Shown here: one piece after another, positions 18,931 through 28,937 of the stretch
Numbering within the stretch: the stretch's first letter is position 1
Layout: every line of letters begins with the position of its first letter
Assembly (NCBI RefSeq): GCF_000143415.4
Contig: NW_003314301.1
Location: forward strand, 855,020 to 919,019
From: Selaginella moellendorffii
Taxonomy: Eukaryota > Streptophyta > Lycopodiopsida > Selaginellales > Selaginellaceae
Direction of reading: 5' to 3'
Length of the DNA stretch: 64,000 nucleotides
Made by a program: the position numbers and the translations under genes
The notes under the pieces: generated by a model
What the model was told of the DNA's origin: nothing
Databases searched by the model: none
The model's input: only the letters and a program-made list of their open reading frames with translations

Positions 18931-21900
18931 ATGGCCAGCCTCGATCCCACGGGTGTGCTGGGAGCGCTTGTTTCTGAAGCTCTTAAAGAAGTGATTGCGC
19001 TTGCCAAGTCTGCCATTCATTGCAAGAAGAAGTGCAGCGAGTTGGAAGTTTCATTGACCGAAGCATCAGGTCTGCTAGGTGAAATGAAGAGATATTCTGC
19101 TGCCGAGGGCTCTCTGAGCTCCTCACAACTGGATTCCTGGCTGAAAGCCCTCCAAGCCAAGGTTGAAGAGGCTAAACCTCTTGTTCTTGAATGCCAGTCT
19201 CTGCAAAATCCCATTCTAGATGGCGTAAAGAGGTTGGTTGGTTGTGCTTCTCTTGGGATATTTCTGAATTGAGTTTGTGATTTTGTTTCAGGATAACACT
19301 TGCTACCAAGATCGAAGACTGCTCCAAGGCGATCCATGGGCACTTGGCTGCAGCTCCTCGACATCTTGTCGTTGAGCTTTTGTTGAAGAAGCCAAAAGAG
19401 GTGCCCTCTAATGTGGTTCCAAAGGAAGAACAGCATGTGGTTCCTCTGGATGACCACATTTTCGGTATGGAAGAGACGCTAGAGCGGGTTGTATCAAACT
19501 TGCTGGGGTCCCCTGTAAGCAGAAAGTGGATTGGAGTCCATGGAGCAGGAGGTGCTGGAAAAACACTCCTGGCCAAACGAGTATGTGACAACGATCAAGT
19601 CAAGGGGCGTTTCGATCCAGTTTTGTGGCTAACATTCGGTCAGTCGGTTCAGGTACGTTCCTCAAGCGTATAATGTAACATATTGAGCGGCTATGGTTGT
19701 ATCTCCTCAGGTGGAAGCAAAGCAACACGAACTTGCCAAAAAAATCCGACTAGAAGGTGATCAGATCAGCAATGAAACTCTGAGGAGGGGGCTTGTTGGG
19801 AAGAGATGCTTGCTAGTGTTGGATGATGTCTGGAAGTTCATTCATTTGGATCTGTTTGATGTGGTGCAAGAGAATGGAAGCAAGATCTTCATTAGCACTC
19901 GAAAACGTGATGTGCTTGACAGTAGAGGTGCAATCAAAACCGAGATGGGGCTCTTGGGTAAGGAGGACAGCATGAAGTTGTTCGCAGTCCACGCATTCCC
20001 AAACCAAAATCATGCTCAAGTCAGCAAGGCAGTGGTGGAGCAAGTTGTGGAAAAGTGTGGGGGGCTTCCATTGGTCTTGAAGGTAATTGGCAGAAGAATG
20101 GCAGCCACACAAGATTGGGACTATGTTCTGAGCAAACTCAAGGATCAACAACTTATTGCTCTTGATGAGGAACAACAGGTACTGGAGCGACTCAAGCTGG
20201 GTTATGATGCATTGTTGCCCCTTCGCATCCAGCAGCACTTTCTCTTCTTTGCTGCATTTCCAGAAGACTGGCCGATTCGATTTTGGGAGCTGTTCAGGTG
20301 TTGGAAAGGGGAAGGGCTGGTTGCCAACATAGCAGAGGCCACGAATGTTCTAGAAAGGCTCAAGAATCACGCACTTATCACTGAAGAAGACCACTGGCGG
20401 GATTATAAGAGGTACAGGATTCACGATGCGTTGCTGGCTCTTGCTTTGCACATCCTGGAAAAAGAAGTCCCCAAGTGTTATTTCAAGGCTGGGCAGTCGC
20501 AGATGAGGGATGTGGGGGACGCTTTCACGAGTAACTACAGTAGGATTTCACTGTTTGGGTGTGGAATTTCGGAAATCCCTCTGCCCAAGAAGAACAGGGT
20601 CAAAGTTTCCAGCACCACTTGCCTGCTCTTGGATAAAAATCCCCGTCTCACTGCATTCCCAAGCCTCTCTCTTTTCGAAGGCTTGAAGGTTTTGTGCCTG
20701 AGTCACACTGGGCTGATAAGTTTGCCACATAGCATTGGACAGCTGAAGACTCTGGAAACGCTGGATTTGTCTTGGAATGATTCACTCAAAAGCATCCCAG
20801 ATTCACTGGGCAACTTGGCGAATTTATCATATTTGAACCTGGAAAACTGCAGGAAACTCAAGTCTTTCCCTGTGGATGCTTTGCTCAAACTCACCAAGCT
20901 GGTCTACTTAAACGGAAGGGGATGTCGGAGAATGTGGACATGCCACAGGCTGCATCATCGGCTTTTGAAACATCAGAAATGCGTAAACAGAAAGCTTGGA
21001 AGACTCCATCTGGATGGGATGTTTCAGGCATTGACAGAGTTGGCGGTGTTTATTATTCATACAGGGTTGGCTGTGGATCTACCAGCAAGCACAGGCAAAC
21101 TGGCCCATTTGAAACAGTTGGAAATACAGGGTTGGAAACAGGGAATATGTGACAGCTTTCAAGGCTTGCCCGACCTTGAGATTTTGAAACTCTGGGGATT
21201 GGAGCTTCCATTGACCTCAGACTGGGACTGGAGCAGATTTCCGAGGTTGAGAACTTTGGAAGTGAGCTGCTTTGGGAAAAGTGACTTTAAAGTAACCTGC
21301 AGCATGGAGAACTTGCAGGAATTGAAACTCTGGGGATTGGAGTTTCCTTTGCCAGACTGGGACTGGAGTAGATTTCCGAGGTTGAGAACTTTGGAATTGG
21401 AAGTGAGTTGCTTTGGGCAAAGTGACTTTAGAGTAACCTCCACCATGGAGAACTTGCAGGAATTGAAACTCAAGGGATTTCCATTGTCAGACTGGGACTG
21501 GAGCAGATTTCCGAGGTTGAGAACTTTGGAAGTGAGACGCTTTGGGCAAAGTGGCTTTAAAGTAACCTCGAGCATGGAGAACTTGCAAGAATTGCATATT
21601 TGTCACAATGACCACCTTGAAGGGCTTTCTTTCTTAACACGGGAAATGTTTCCCATGCTGGCAACACTCCACCTTTCGGGATGCGAAAAGTTGATTGGGG
21701 TGCCCACCATCTCTCAACTGGCATCACTCAAGGTCCTCAACATCTCCAAATGTCCCTCCTTGAAGGACCTCTCCATCTCGTTCCTTCCAAATCTAGAGCA
21801 TCTTGCTCTAGATTTCTGCAACGATGTGACCACCATCAACATATCCGAGTGCCCATCACTGACAGTTGTTCGAATTGACTCCCTTCACATCCATGCCCAT

Positions 21901-21990
21901 GTTGTTGCATTCGGTGGCAACTTCCCGCGACTTGAACAAATAATCCTTGGTGGATTTGAACAGCTTCCATGGATGCCTTCCCACAGCTGA
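18931..21990 (+). CDS. NB-ARC-LRR protein (NLR2), C-terminally truncated by frameshift
   Basis: Exons 18931-19232, 19292-19652 and 19711-21990 (introns 59 and 58 nt) encode about 980 residues. It has the same architecture as NLR1: RPW8-like N-terminus, P-loop GAGGAGKT, LLVLDDVW, GLPL, FFAAFPED, IHD, then LRRs with three DWDWSRFP units instead of two. The first donor is GTTGGT (GTAGGT in NLR1), possibly weaker. Near 21970 a 16-bp deletion relative to NLR1 shifts the frame, ending the protein after LGGFEQLPWMPSHS. About 105 residues of C-terminal LRR are lost. It could still be expressed as a shortened receptor, or be a recent pseudogene. Confidence 0.85.
21186..21593 (+). repeat. Three tandem DWDWSRFP-type LRR units in NLR2
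   Basis: In-frame units of about 138, 141 and 129 bp. The middle or last unit has no counterpart in NLR1, so the array has gained or lost a unit since the duplication. Confidence 0.85.
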
Positions 21991-22292
21991 CGCAGCTGGA
22001 AATAAAACGCTGTGGTATTGACCAACTACCAGAATGGTTTGCATCACTCACAACGTTGAGAACTTTGCGATTAACTTATTTGAAGAACTTGGATGGGATA
22101 CCCGATGGTGTTGCAAGGCTTCCTCTGCTAAGGAGGCTTGATCTGGGAGGTTGCAAGAAGATCAACATGTTACCCTCTGCAGATTCTGAGGACAGCTCCT
22201 TCTATCCATCCTTGGAGTACTTATGCTTGAGAAACACATCCGTCTCTCAAGAGCACCTCTCGGAACGCCTTCGAAAAATTGCAAAGTTTTAA
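21991..22292 (+). pseudogene. Orphaned C-terminal LRR of NLR2
   Basis: After the frameshift, the frame open from 21969 to 22292 encodes the LRRs LPEWFASLTTLRTL and VARLPLLRRLDLGGCKKI and the terminal SERLRKIAKF, matching the end of NLR1. It is out of frame with the upstream exon. Confidence 0.85.
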
Positions 22293-22335
22293 TGGGAAGT
22301 TTTTTAGAAGATGAGGACCTCTGCAATAACCAAAT

Positions 22336-22900
22336 CTCAAATTAACCAAGCTTTGGAACAATGCAAAGAGTCCATCTTTCATGATCAGTGTCATGTTGGC
22401 AGTACTCCAGTTCAACCTGGAAAACGAACAGACAGAATCATAGTACCAAAGCAACAAGCCTCGTTTTACCTCGAGCAAACAAACCAGCACCCATAAAGAG
22501 ATCACGCACAGGTTCGCACGAGAATCAAGACGGAGCATCTTCATTTCATACAAACCTGGCCATCTTGAGAGTGCTCCACCGGGTAGATGCCAAGAAGAGC
22601 ATCTCGCTCGCGATCTGACGAAGCCGAGCGTGGTATTCCGCCGAGGAATCCACCGCTGCGCGGCCTGGCGGCTGCTGCTGCTGCTGCTGCTGGATGCTGT
22701 TGGCGATATCCACGCAGGTGTTCCAGATCCGGTAGCTCAGCTTCCAGATTTGCAGCCGCTGCTCCTCGGAGAGCTCGGATTTGAGGCCAAGCACGCATTC
22801 TTGGAGTTCGGAGAAGTCTGCTCGATGTTGCAAACGAGGCGCTCGATTCTCCGCAGCGGATTCACAGTAGCCTCATCCCTGGATCCCTGGATCACTAAGT
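22336..22900 (-). pseudogene. Second collapsed CYP-METTL-ZIP4 mosaic
   Basis: Nearly identical to 5579-6152: CYP 3' end (22336-22397), METTL exon 6/7 remnant (22398-22546), ZIP4 first exon (22547-22909). A CTG run is expanded (seven repeats against three in the left copy), lengthening the encoded Gln tract. Shared junctions show that the mosaic formed before the higher-order duplication. Confidence 0.8.
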
Positions 22901-22909
22901 ACCTCCGAG

Positions 22910-23210
22910 ATGAGCATCGTGAGAGGAAGCGATCGCCGCGTAGCCCTAGAATATTTTCCCTTCCCTCTTTGTTAGGGCTCGGGAATCGATCGCTGCGCCA
23001 TGGGACAGCAATGGAGGCGTGGAAGGTATGGAATCTCTCGTAGTTGCCGCTTCACAGCTTTAGCTTCCAGTCTTAGCACTGTGTGAGCTTGAGCAAGATT
23101 TTCCGCAAGAAGTACATTCGCTACACACGCCACTAAAGTCAGTGGTGCTTAGTTCCTGCACGAGTCTTCTTTCCGTCCGTTTTTAATGGTTTCGCTTAAA
23201 AAATTCCTGG
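22910..23210. other. Copy of the ZIP4-NLR intergenic region, right unit
   Basis: It aligns with 6153-6430. A short extra stretch (ACACACGCCACTAAAGTCAG near 23125) is absent from the left copy. No gene recognised. Confidence 0.5.
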
Positions 23211-23231
23211 TTGTCTGGAGAAATCTCTATA

Positions 23232-23510
23232 ATGAGTCCTGGTGAAGCAGCTCGAGAGGACGGATCCAGAGAGCTCCCTCAGCGTCAAGTCAAGGACGAA
23301 ATTCCCAAATCGTCTTCACCAACGATTCACTACCTTCTGCGGAGGAGTGAGTATCGACATACTCTCTTCAGCGGCATCGTCACACTCAGTCAGAATCATG
23401 GGAGGGTAAAGTTGATCTTTTTTCTTCGGCTTGCAGAGCGGTCCTTCTCAAATGCATTCAGTACCACAGGAATTGTCTGCGGCTTCCTGATAATGCTCGT
23501 TGTGGCATAA
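23232..23510 (+). pseudogene. Right copy of the unidentified MSPSGEAARED-type ORF
   Basis: It begins MSPGEAARED with a 3-bp deletion relative to 6431 and diverges after the LLRRSEYRH region. No domain recognised. Confidence 0.3.
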
Positions 23511-23649
23511 TTCTCAATATGAGTCTCTTGCTTTCCACATTGGTGGGAAGTGGTGGAAGATTCTCTCTTTTTTCAAGTTTCTAAAAGCTTTCTCTCTTTT
23601 CTTTTTTTTCACAGCTTGCTACCGAAATGAGCATAGTGGTTCTGCTCAT

Positions 23650-23974
23650 TGGGAATGCTAATAGGTAGCAGGCGTGTGCTTATGATCTTGTCTGTCGTCT
23701 TCATTGTCGCTCCACTTTGCCTGGTGAAAAAAATGAGACAGGTATAATTTTGACATTCTTTGTCTTCTGATTTAACTTCAATGTAGCTCGAATTTTTTGC
23801 AACTGTAGGAACATCGATTGTTATATTGCTAGAAACTTTCAGTATTTTTACCTTGATTGACAGGCTGACCACCAATATTCTATTGACCGCAACCACGACA
23901 TTCTTTTCTTACCCTCTTATCGTTGGGAATTCCAGAGACAATAAGCTATCGAAAGAATGCAAAGACAAAATCTA
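23650..23974 (+). pseudogene. Right copy of the amino-acid-transporter-like fragment
   Basis: RRVLMILSVVFIVAPLCLV, then donor CAG|GTATAA, a 44-nt intron ending in TAG, then LEFFATVGTSIVILLETFSI to a stop at 23972-23974. It is the same two-exon fragment as 6895-7227. Confidence 0.45.
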
Positions 23975-24189
23975 AAGGACCATTTGGACAGTCTCGGGAG
24001 GAGGACACTCTGGATGAAATTTCAATGGCAGGGAGATTTAAACAGCCAGGGATGGAACTCTGTTGGAAAGTCTTCGTCAGGAATCGTTTTCATGGGTGCA
24101 GAATGGAAATGGACGTCTTTACTGTGAAAAGAGGAAGAAATGTTTCAATCCACTTTGCCTTGACCTTCCTAGTACTTTGTCCTGGTCCT

Positions 24190-24299
24190 GATCAGATGCT
24201 CAGGTGTAAACCAGAGCAACGAATTGCCACGACTCATGTTATGTAGCATCTTGATAAAGTCCTGCCTAGGCAGATTGATCTACTGCGTAGAAAAGCCAA
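24190..24299 (-). pseudogene. AP2 linker exon, cut off by retroelement insertion
   Basis: It aligns with 7420-7525, the LRNMSRGDS-type exon of the AP2 fragment. The last 36 bp (24264-24299) are repeated at 35091-35126 on the far side of the retroelement complex. Confidence 0.5.
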
Positions 24300-26625
24300 G
24301 CACCCAAGGGCGGAAGGCAGGGAGAGTACTCAGGTGGCTTGTGTAAAACCACGGTGTTCCGAAATGTTGTTCCAAAGTCCCAGACTGTGGAAAGTAAGAG
24401 GAGTAGACCTTTGGCATAGTGACTAAGGACATAATCACATGGTGAGGAAGTCCCAGAGGGCATTGGGACTTAGTGGTCGAGCCTGTGGGCCTTGATCCAG
24501 TGGCAGTGTTGGTGAATATGGCCAAGGGTAGGATGGGATTTGGTTGGGACTGAAAGAGGGATATTGGGGAAGGTTGTTCTCCTTGTCGGTGGGCATCCGA
24601 AAGATGTTAAGGAGTGGATCTGTGATGACCACTCATGGATGGTTGGCCCAGTCTTGGAGTGGTAGGACTATGATGCAAGTGGTATTAGACCACTAGTGTA
24701 ACAAAGGTGATTGGGCATGGCCTTAGCGTAACAGGCTGCTATGTCAGTGGTACCTTTGAGTGTCGGTCATGGGATCGGACACATGAATCACTTGGACCAA
24801 GTGAAAAGGTTAAGTGGCAGGGATGCCATTCTCGGGGCTAGCAAACCCAAGTCTGAAATAGAACTTATAAAGGTTGTGAGTGAGACTCCTCCAAGTGGTT
24901 GAAGGTGTGGTTAAGTGGCTAAAGTAGAATGGAAAAATTAGTCACTTACAATTTGGTATTGGAGCTATTCCTTAGTTCGATTCTTATTGGTGGCCAAGTA
25001 TATCACCACTTGTATTGGAATTAGAAGGTCCTAAATATGGACCTATCCTCAAGGAGTAGCATGTCAAGAGGACATTGCTCTCCACTCAAGTTCATGCGTG
25101 AACTTATGCATGATGTGGTGGATGGAAAAGTGCCAATAAGGGAACGACTTTGGGATCTTGGGAACAGTGTAAGGCTTTCCTCATTGAGTGAGGATGTGAT
25201 CCAGATGAGCGTTTGACACAGCAAATGGGCTAACATAGTTGTGGTAAACAACTATAGTTGGGATCACAGGAAAGATGCATACTCCAAAACAATAAAGGAG
25301 TCACAAGATTACCCTCATATAGTTGAGGCTAGTGCTCATAACTTTGAGACCGGAATTGATGACCATGGGAGGTCAAATACAGGAGAGGACACAAGTCCTC
25401 GAAATGGTAGCTGAGGCTACCCTTGATAAATGCTGGAACAACCTAAGGAGTTGAGGATGTACTTAAAGGATGAGTTGGTATTCTCATCACATGGACAAGT
25501 GGTCCTAAGGGGGCAAAAGGTTGCCCCAAGAGAACAAATCAAGTGTCGAAGTAGCACTTGCAAAGATGGTTCTTGTGAGTAGGACCTAAATACAAAAAGT
25601 TGTATTCCAGTGAATTGGCACCTCAAAGGTAAGACATCACGGGTTGTCAGATGATGAAGTCCAAAAAGCTGGATGACTCAAACAAGAGTCAAAGAATAAT
25701 CCTAAAGGATTGATAGCAACATTTGGACTGAGGTGTGTTGTACCCCATAAAGGATGGGGGGGATCATAAGATCCAAGTATGAGAACAAAGGGTATTTCAT
25801 CAATGGTAGAATGTGCCATGCTAAAGTCGTAAGAAAAGTGTTCCCCCAAAAGAAAGCAACTTTGGCATAGAGTTGTGTGTGAACACTATGGTGTAATGCT
25901 AACGAATGGTTGGCATGAGAAACATTGTATTAGTCTTGGCAAAGACTTAGACACTAATAAGTAATGTCATAAAGATAGGCTCATGGAGCCAATGGTGTGG
26001 AGACACCAAATGTGCCAAGGTGTGATACTTTGAGGTTATGTTGGTGGGTTCATGAGAACCCCTTACCAAGGGAATCCCAAGAATTCTAATGGAAATAGGA
26101 ATGGCATAGCCTAAGCTGGAAGGCATGTAGTTGGAGTGTGGTGACCCAAATAATGATAGAGGTGTGGAAGCACCAAGCAATGAGTTGTAGAACTTAACAA
26201 CTATAAGGCAATTAAGCAAAATGTGCAAAATAATTGGTTAAACTGGTAGAAGGTAGCTACCTAAGACTTCTGGGATAAGGAAGTTAGATATACCCTTATA
26301 GAAGATAAATTGCTTATGTTATGATATAGTGAGTCAATGCTCATTGTCAAAGAGGCCATCATTGGGACATCTAAACAGTCTAGAACACCTGGAGGTGGTG
26401 TTTGATGTCGCGAGGGCAATAGATAAGGCTCAAGGGACTAAATCCCTAGCAAATGATGAATAGAAGGTGTTATCCAAATGTCCAAGGTTGCAAAGACGAA
26501 AGAAGTCCGTCTATCCGAATTGGATAAAGCCAAAAATGGAATTTTGGCAAGGCTAGTGATGGGCATATAAAGGCCCATATGTAACAACATTAATCCTAGT
26601 ATGTGGGATTATAAGGTGAGCATAC
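24300..26625 (+). mobile_element. Old LTR-retroelement remnant, left part
   Basis: 24300-24950 matches the end of the large LTR at 56530-57172 and finishes GTCACTTACA, followed by a primer-site-like TTTGGTATTGGAGC. The internal part (24951-26625) aligns with 57173-58654 (for example GGATGTGATCCAGATGAGC). The LTR start and its tandem repeats are missing. No convincing gag or pol is readable; small open frames are interrupted. The chromovirus at 26626 is inserted in it. Confidence 0.7.
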
Positions 26626-27795
26626 TGTAAGGAACCGACTCCCCGAGATGTCATAAGCTAAAGGATCCCCAAAAGCTTGACCGAAATGACAAAGAGTTCA
26701 TCGGATGGGACCAAGTCGAGGATCGAGTCCAAGACCGACTCTAGGACCGAGTTCGAGATAGAGTCCAGAATCGAGTCCGAGACCGACTCGGGGACCGAGT
26801 TTGAGTCCAAGTTCGAGACCGAGTTCGAGACGGAGTCCGAGATCCGAAATCGGGTCCGAGACCGAGTCCGAGGTCAAGTCCGAGGTCGGGTCCGAGATCG
26901 GGTCCGAGATCGAGTCCGAGATCGAGTCCGAGACCGAATCCGAAGTCGGATCTGAAATCGGGTCCGAGATCGAGCCAGAGAGTAAGTCCAAATACTAATA
27001 CGGGTCAAGGGGTGAAAGCCCAAAGCATGCGTCTCCCGGGGGGGGGGGGGGGGGGGGGGGCTTCCCGGGGTTCCCAAAATTTTGTAGGGGTTTGGGGGTT
27101 TTGGAACCCCTTTTGGAGGAACTTTCCAGTGGTGCTTCCAAACTAACTTGAGGTTGAGATTGGGGCCGAGGGGCCTTGGGTGGGAGTGAGCATGGGCTTG
27201 AGTGGTGCCGGAGGGGCCACCCAGGGAAGTGCTCAAGAGCAGCTCCCACTCCCGAAAGGGAAACCGACTGCGGTGCTCCCGGCTCATGTGGAGTGGTGCC
27301 CCACTTGAGTACCTTGTGGCTCATTGGTCCTCGCCCTCCCTAGGGGCTTGGGCCTTCCCTTCGGGATGGAAGTGGGGGGGTAGAGGTACCCATACCAGGC
27401 CGTTAGGCCACGGTGTTTCGCCCCGACGTCCCGAAGCAAGTGCTACACCCAAGACTTGGGATTTAGAGGGTCCCATGATCAAGTCTTGTGGTACCAAGGG
27501 GTATTAGGAATCTGGAGGCTTGGTGTGCTTGGCTGCTTGTGCCTGTGGGGAGTGTAGCTAAACCTTAAGTCCAGTCTAACCCGGAGAGGGGGATTGGGAG
27601 AGATTTGGGAATCCGTAAATGGATGGCTAACACTCCGTTGCTTGTGCAGTGAGTAGCTGAAACCAAGTAGGACCAAGTAGGAGCTGGTACCATAGGCGGG
27701 AACCTTGGCGAGGGAACTTAGCACAAGCCAATGCAGAGTTGGTCGGATAGACGAGATAAGCTGGCAAATTGGAAAGGAAAAATTTGTGGCTTACA
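26626..27795 (+). repeat. 5' LTR of the chromovirus
   Basis: Starts TGTAAGGAACCG and ends GTGGCTTACA, 1170 bp. It contains a GAGTCCGAGATC-type tandem array (about 26700-26985) and a run of 23 G at 27038-27060. It carries about 205 bp (27205-27408) missing from the 3' LTR. Confidence 0.9.
26700..26985. repeat. Tandem degenerate hexamer/dodecamer array in 5' LTR
   Basis: About 285 bp of GAGTCC/GAGATC/GAGACC hexamers. Because the period is a multiple of three, both strands stay open, encoding Arg-Asp/Glu-Ser repeats (+) and Ser-Asp repeats (-). These are not genes. Confidence 0.9.
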
Positions 27796-27854
27796 ATTTG
27801 GTATCGGAGCCTCTTCCTCAGTTCTAGCGAAGGATAGAGGCGGATTGCTGGGAG

Positions 27855-28880
27855 ATGGCAAGGGTAGGACGTAAGCGAACCCAAGCAAAGACGGAACCTC
27901 CTCTAGAGCTGGAGCCTCCGGTCGAACAGGAGGCTATGGATGAGGAATCCTTGCATGAGGAGGACTCCAGTGAGGCAACTTCCAAACAGGAGTCTGGTGG
28001 TGAGGTTCGGTCGTCCAAGGCTCGATTGGACGTTCTAGAAGGACAATTGGCACAGACCAATGCCCTGCTAGAGACTCTCGTACGCAAGCTAAAGCGTGAT
28101 GAGAAGCGGAAGAAAAAGCGAAAGACTGCGGATGCTGGCAGCGTAGAAGGTGCGGACCCTTCGGCAGGGACTGAGGCAAAACCAAACAAGGTCGAACAGA
28201 CCGAAGTGGAATCAGTCCCTTAGGTAGTTCCCAAGTACAAACCAAAGCCCCCACCGGTCTTCAAGGGAGTGAACGACTATAAGGTGGTGGAGGATTGGTT
28301 TTACGATATGGAGGACTACTTCCGAGCGTTGTGATTACCGAGCTCGGAGAAGGTCCCATGTGCAAAACCATACTTGGCAGATAATGCCAAGTCTTGGTGG
28401 AGAACGACAGAGGCCAACGAAGGACCGGTGGCCACTTGGGAAATGATGAAGGCGAGGATCCGCACAACTTACGTTCCTCCGAATGCTACTTTGCATCTAA
28501 GGGACGAGCTGAGTAGGCTGAAGCAGACCGGAACCATTCAGGAGTATGTGAATGGGTTTATGGCAAAGAGGATACTTGTCACAGACATGGGGGATATGGA
28601 TGCGTTCCATGCCTTCATATCAGGTTTGCAAACCTGGGCTCGCGGCGAAGTAATGCGGTGGAACCCGACCAACTACAAGGAAGCGTTGGATGCGGCCATC
28701 AAGGTGCATTTCAACGATAACCTGCGAAAGGGGAACACGGCGAGGTCGGGATCCACGTTTAGCAAAGGGGCCAAACCAAGGGGAACGTTTAGCAGAGGGA
28801 AATTCAAGAAGAGTTTCTCTAAGAATGAGTCCTCGGGGTTTCGGAAAGGCAAATCCGGTGGCCAGCGAGCGAGTATGTGA
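27855..28880 (+). pseudogene. Chromovirus gag
   Basis: One frame with TAG at 28221-28223, TGA at 28332-28334 and TGA at 28878-28880. A charged N-terminus, then a retrotransposon capsid segment (WFYDMEDYF, AKSWWRTTE, DELSRLKQTGTIQEYVNGF) and a basic tail. The same frame continues into pol. Confidence 0.85.
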
Positions 28881-28937
28881 GGGAGTCAAGCGAAAAGAGA
28901 CAAACCCACGGATAAGAAGGTCAAGTCATATAGCAGT

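Noticed and set aside
19693-19710. ATG at 19693 as the start of NLR2
   Set aside because: It lies in intron 2; the splice junctions conserved with NLR1 connect to the upstream exons carrying the P-loop.
26677-26998. Long open frames on both strands rich in Arg-Asp/Glu-Ser and Ser-Asp repeats
   Set aside because: They are translations of the hexamer array in the LTR, whose period is a multiple of three; they are not genes.
28873-28919. GTATGT donor and AAG acceptor near the gag-pol boundary, a possible third intron
   Set aside because: Removal (47 nt) would break the frame that is continuous on both sides; only a 27-nt version would keep it, which is too short. The TGA is better read as a nonsense codon.
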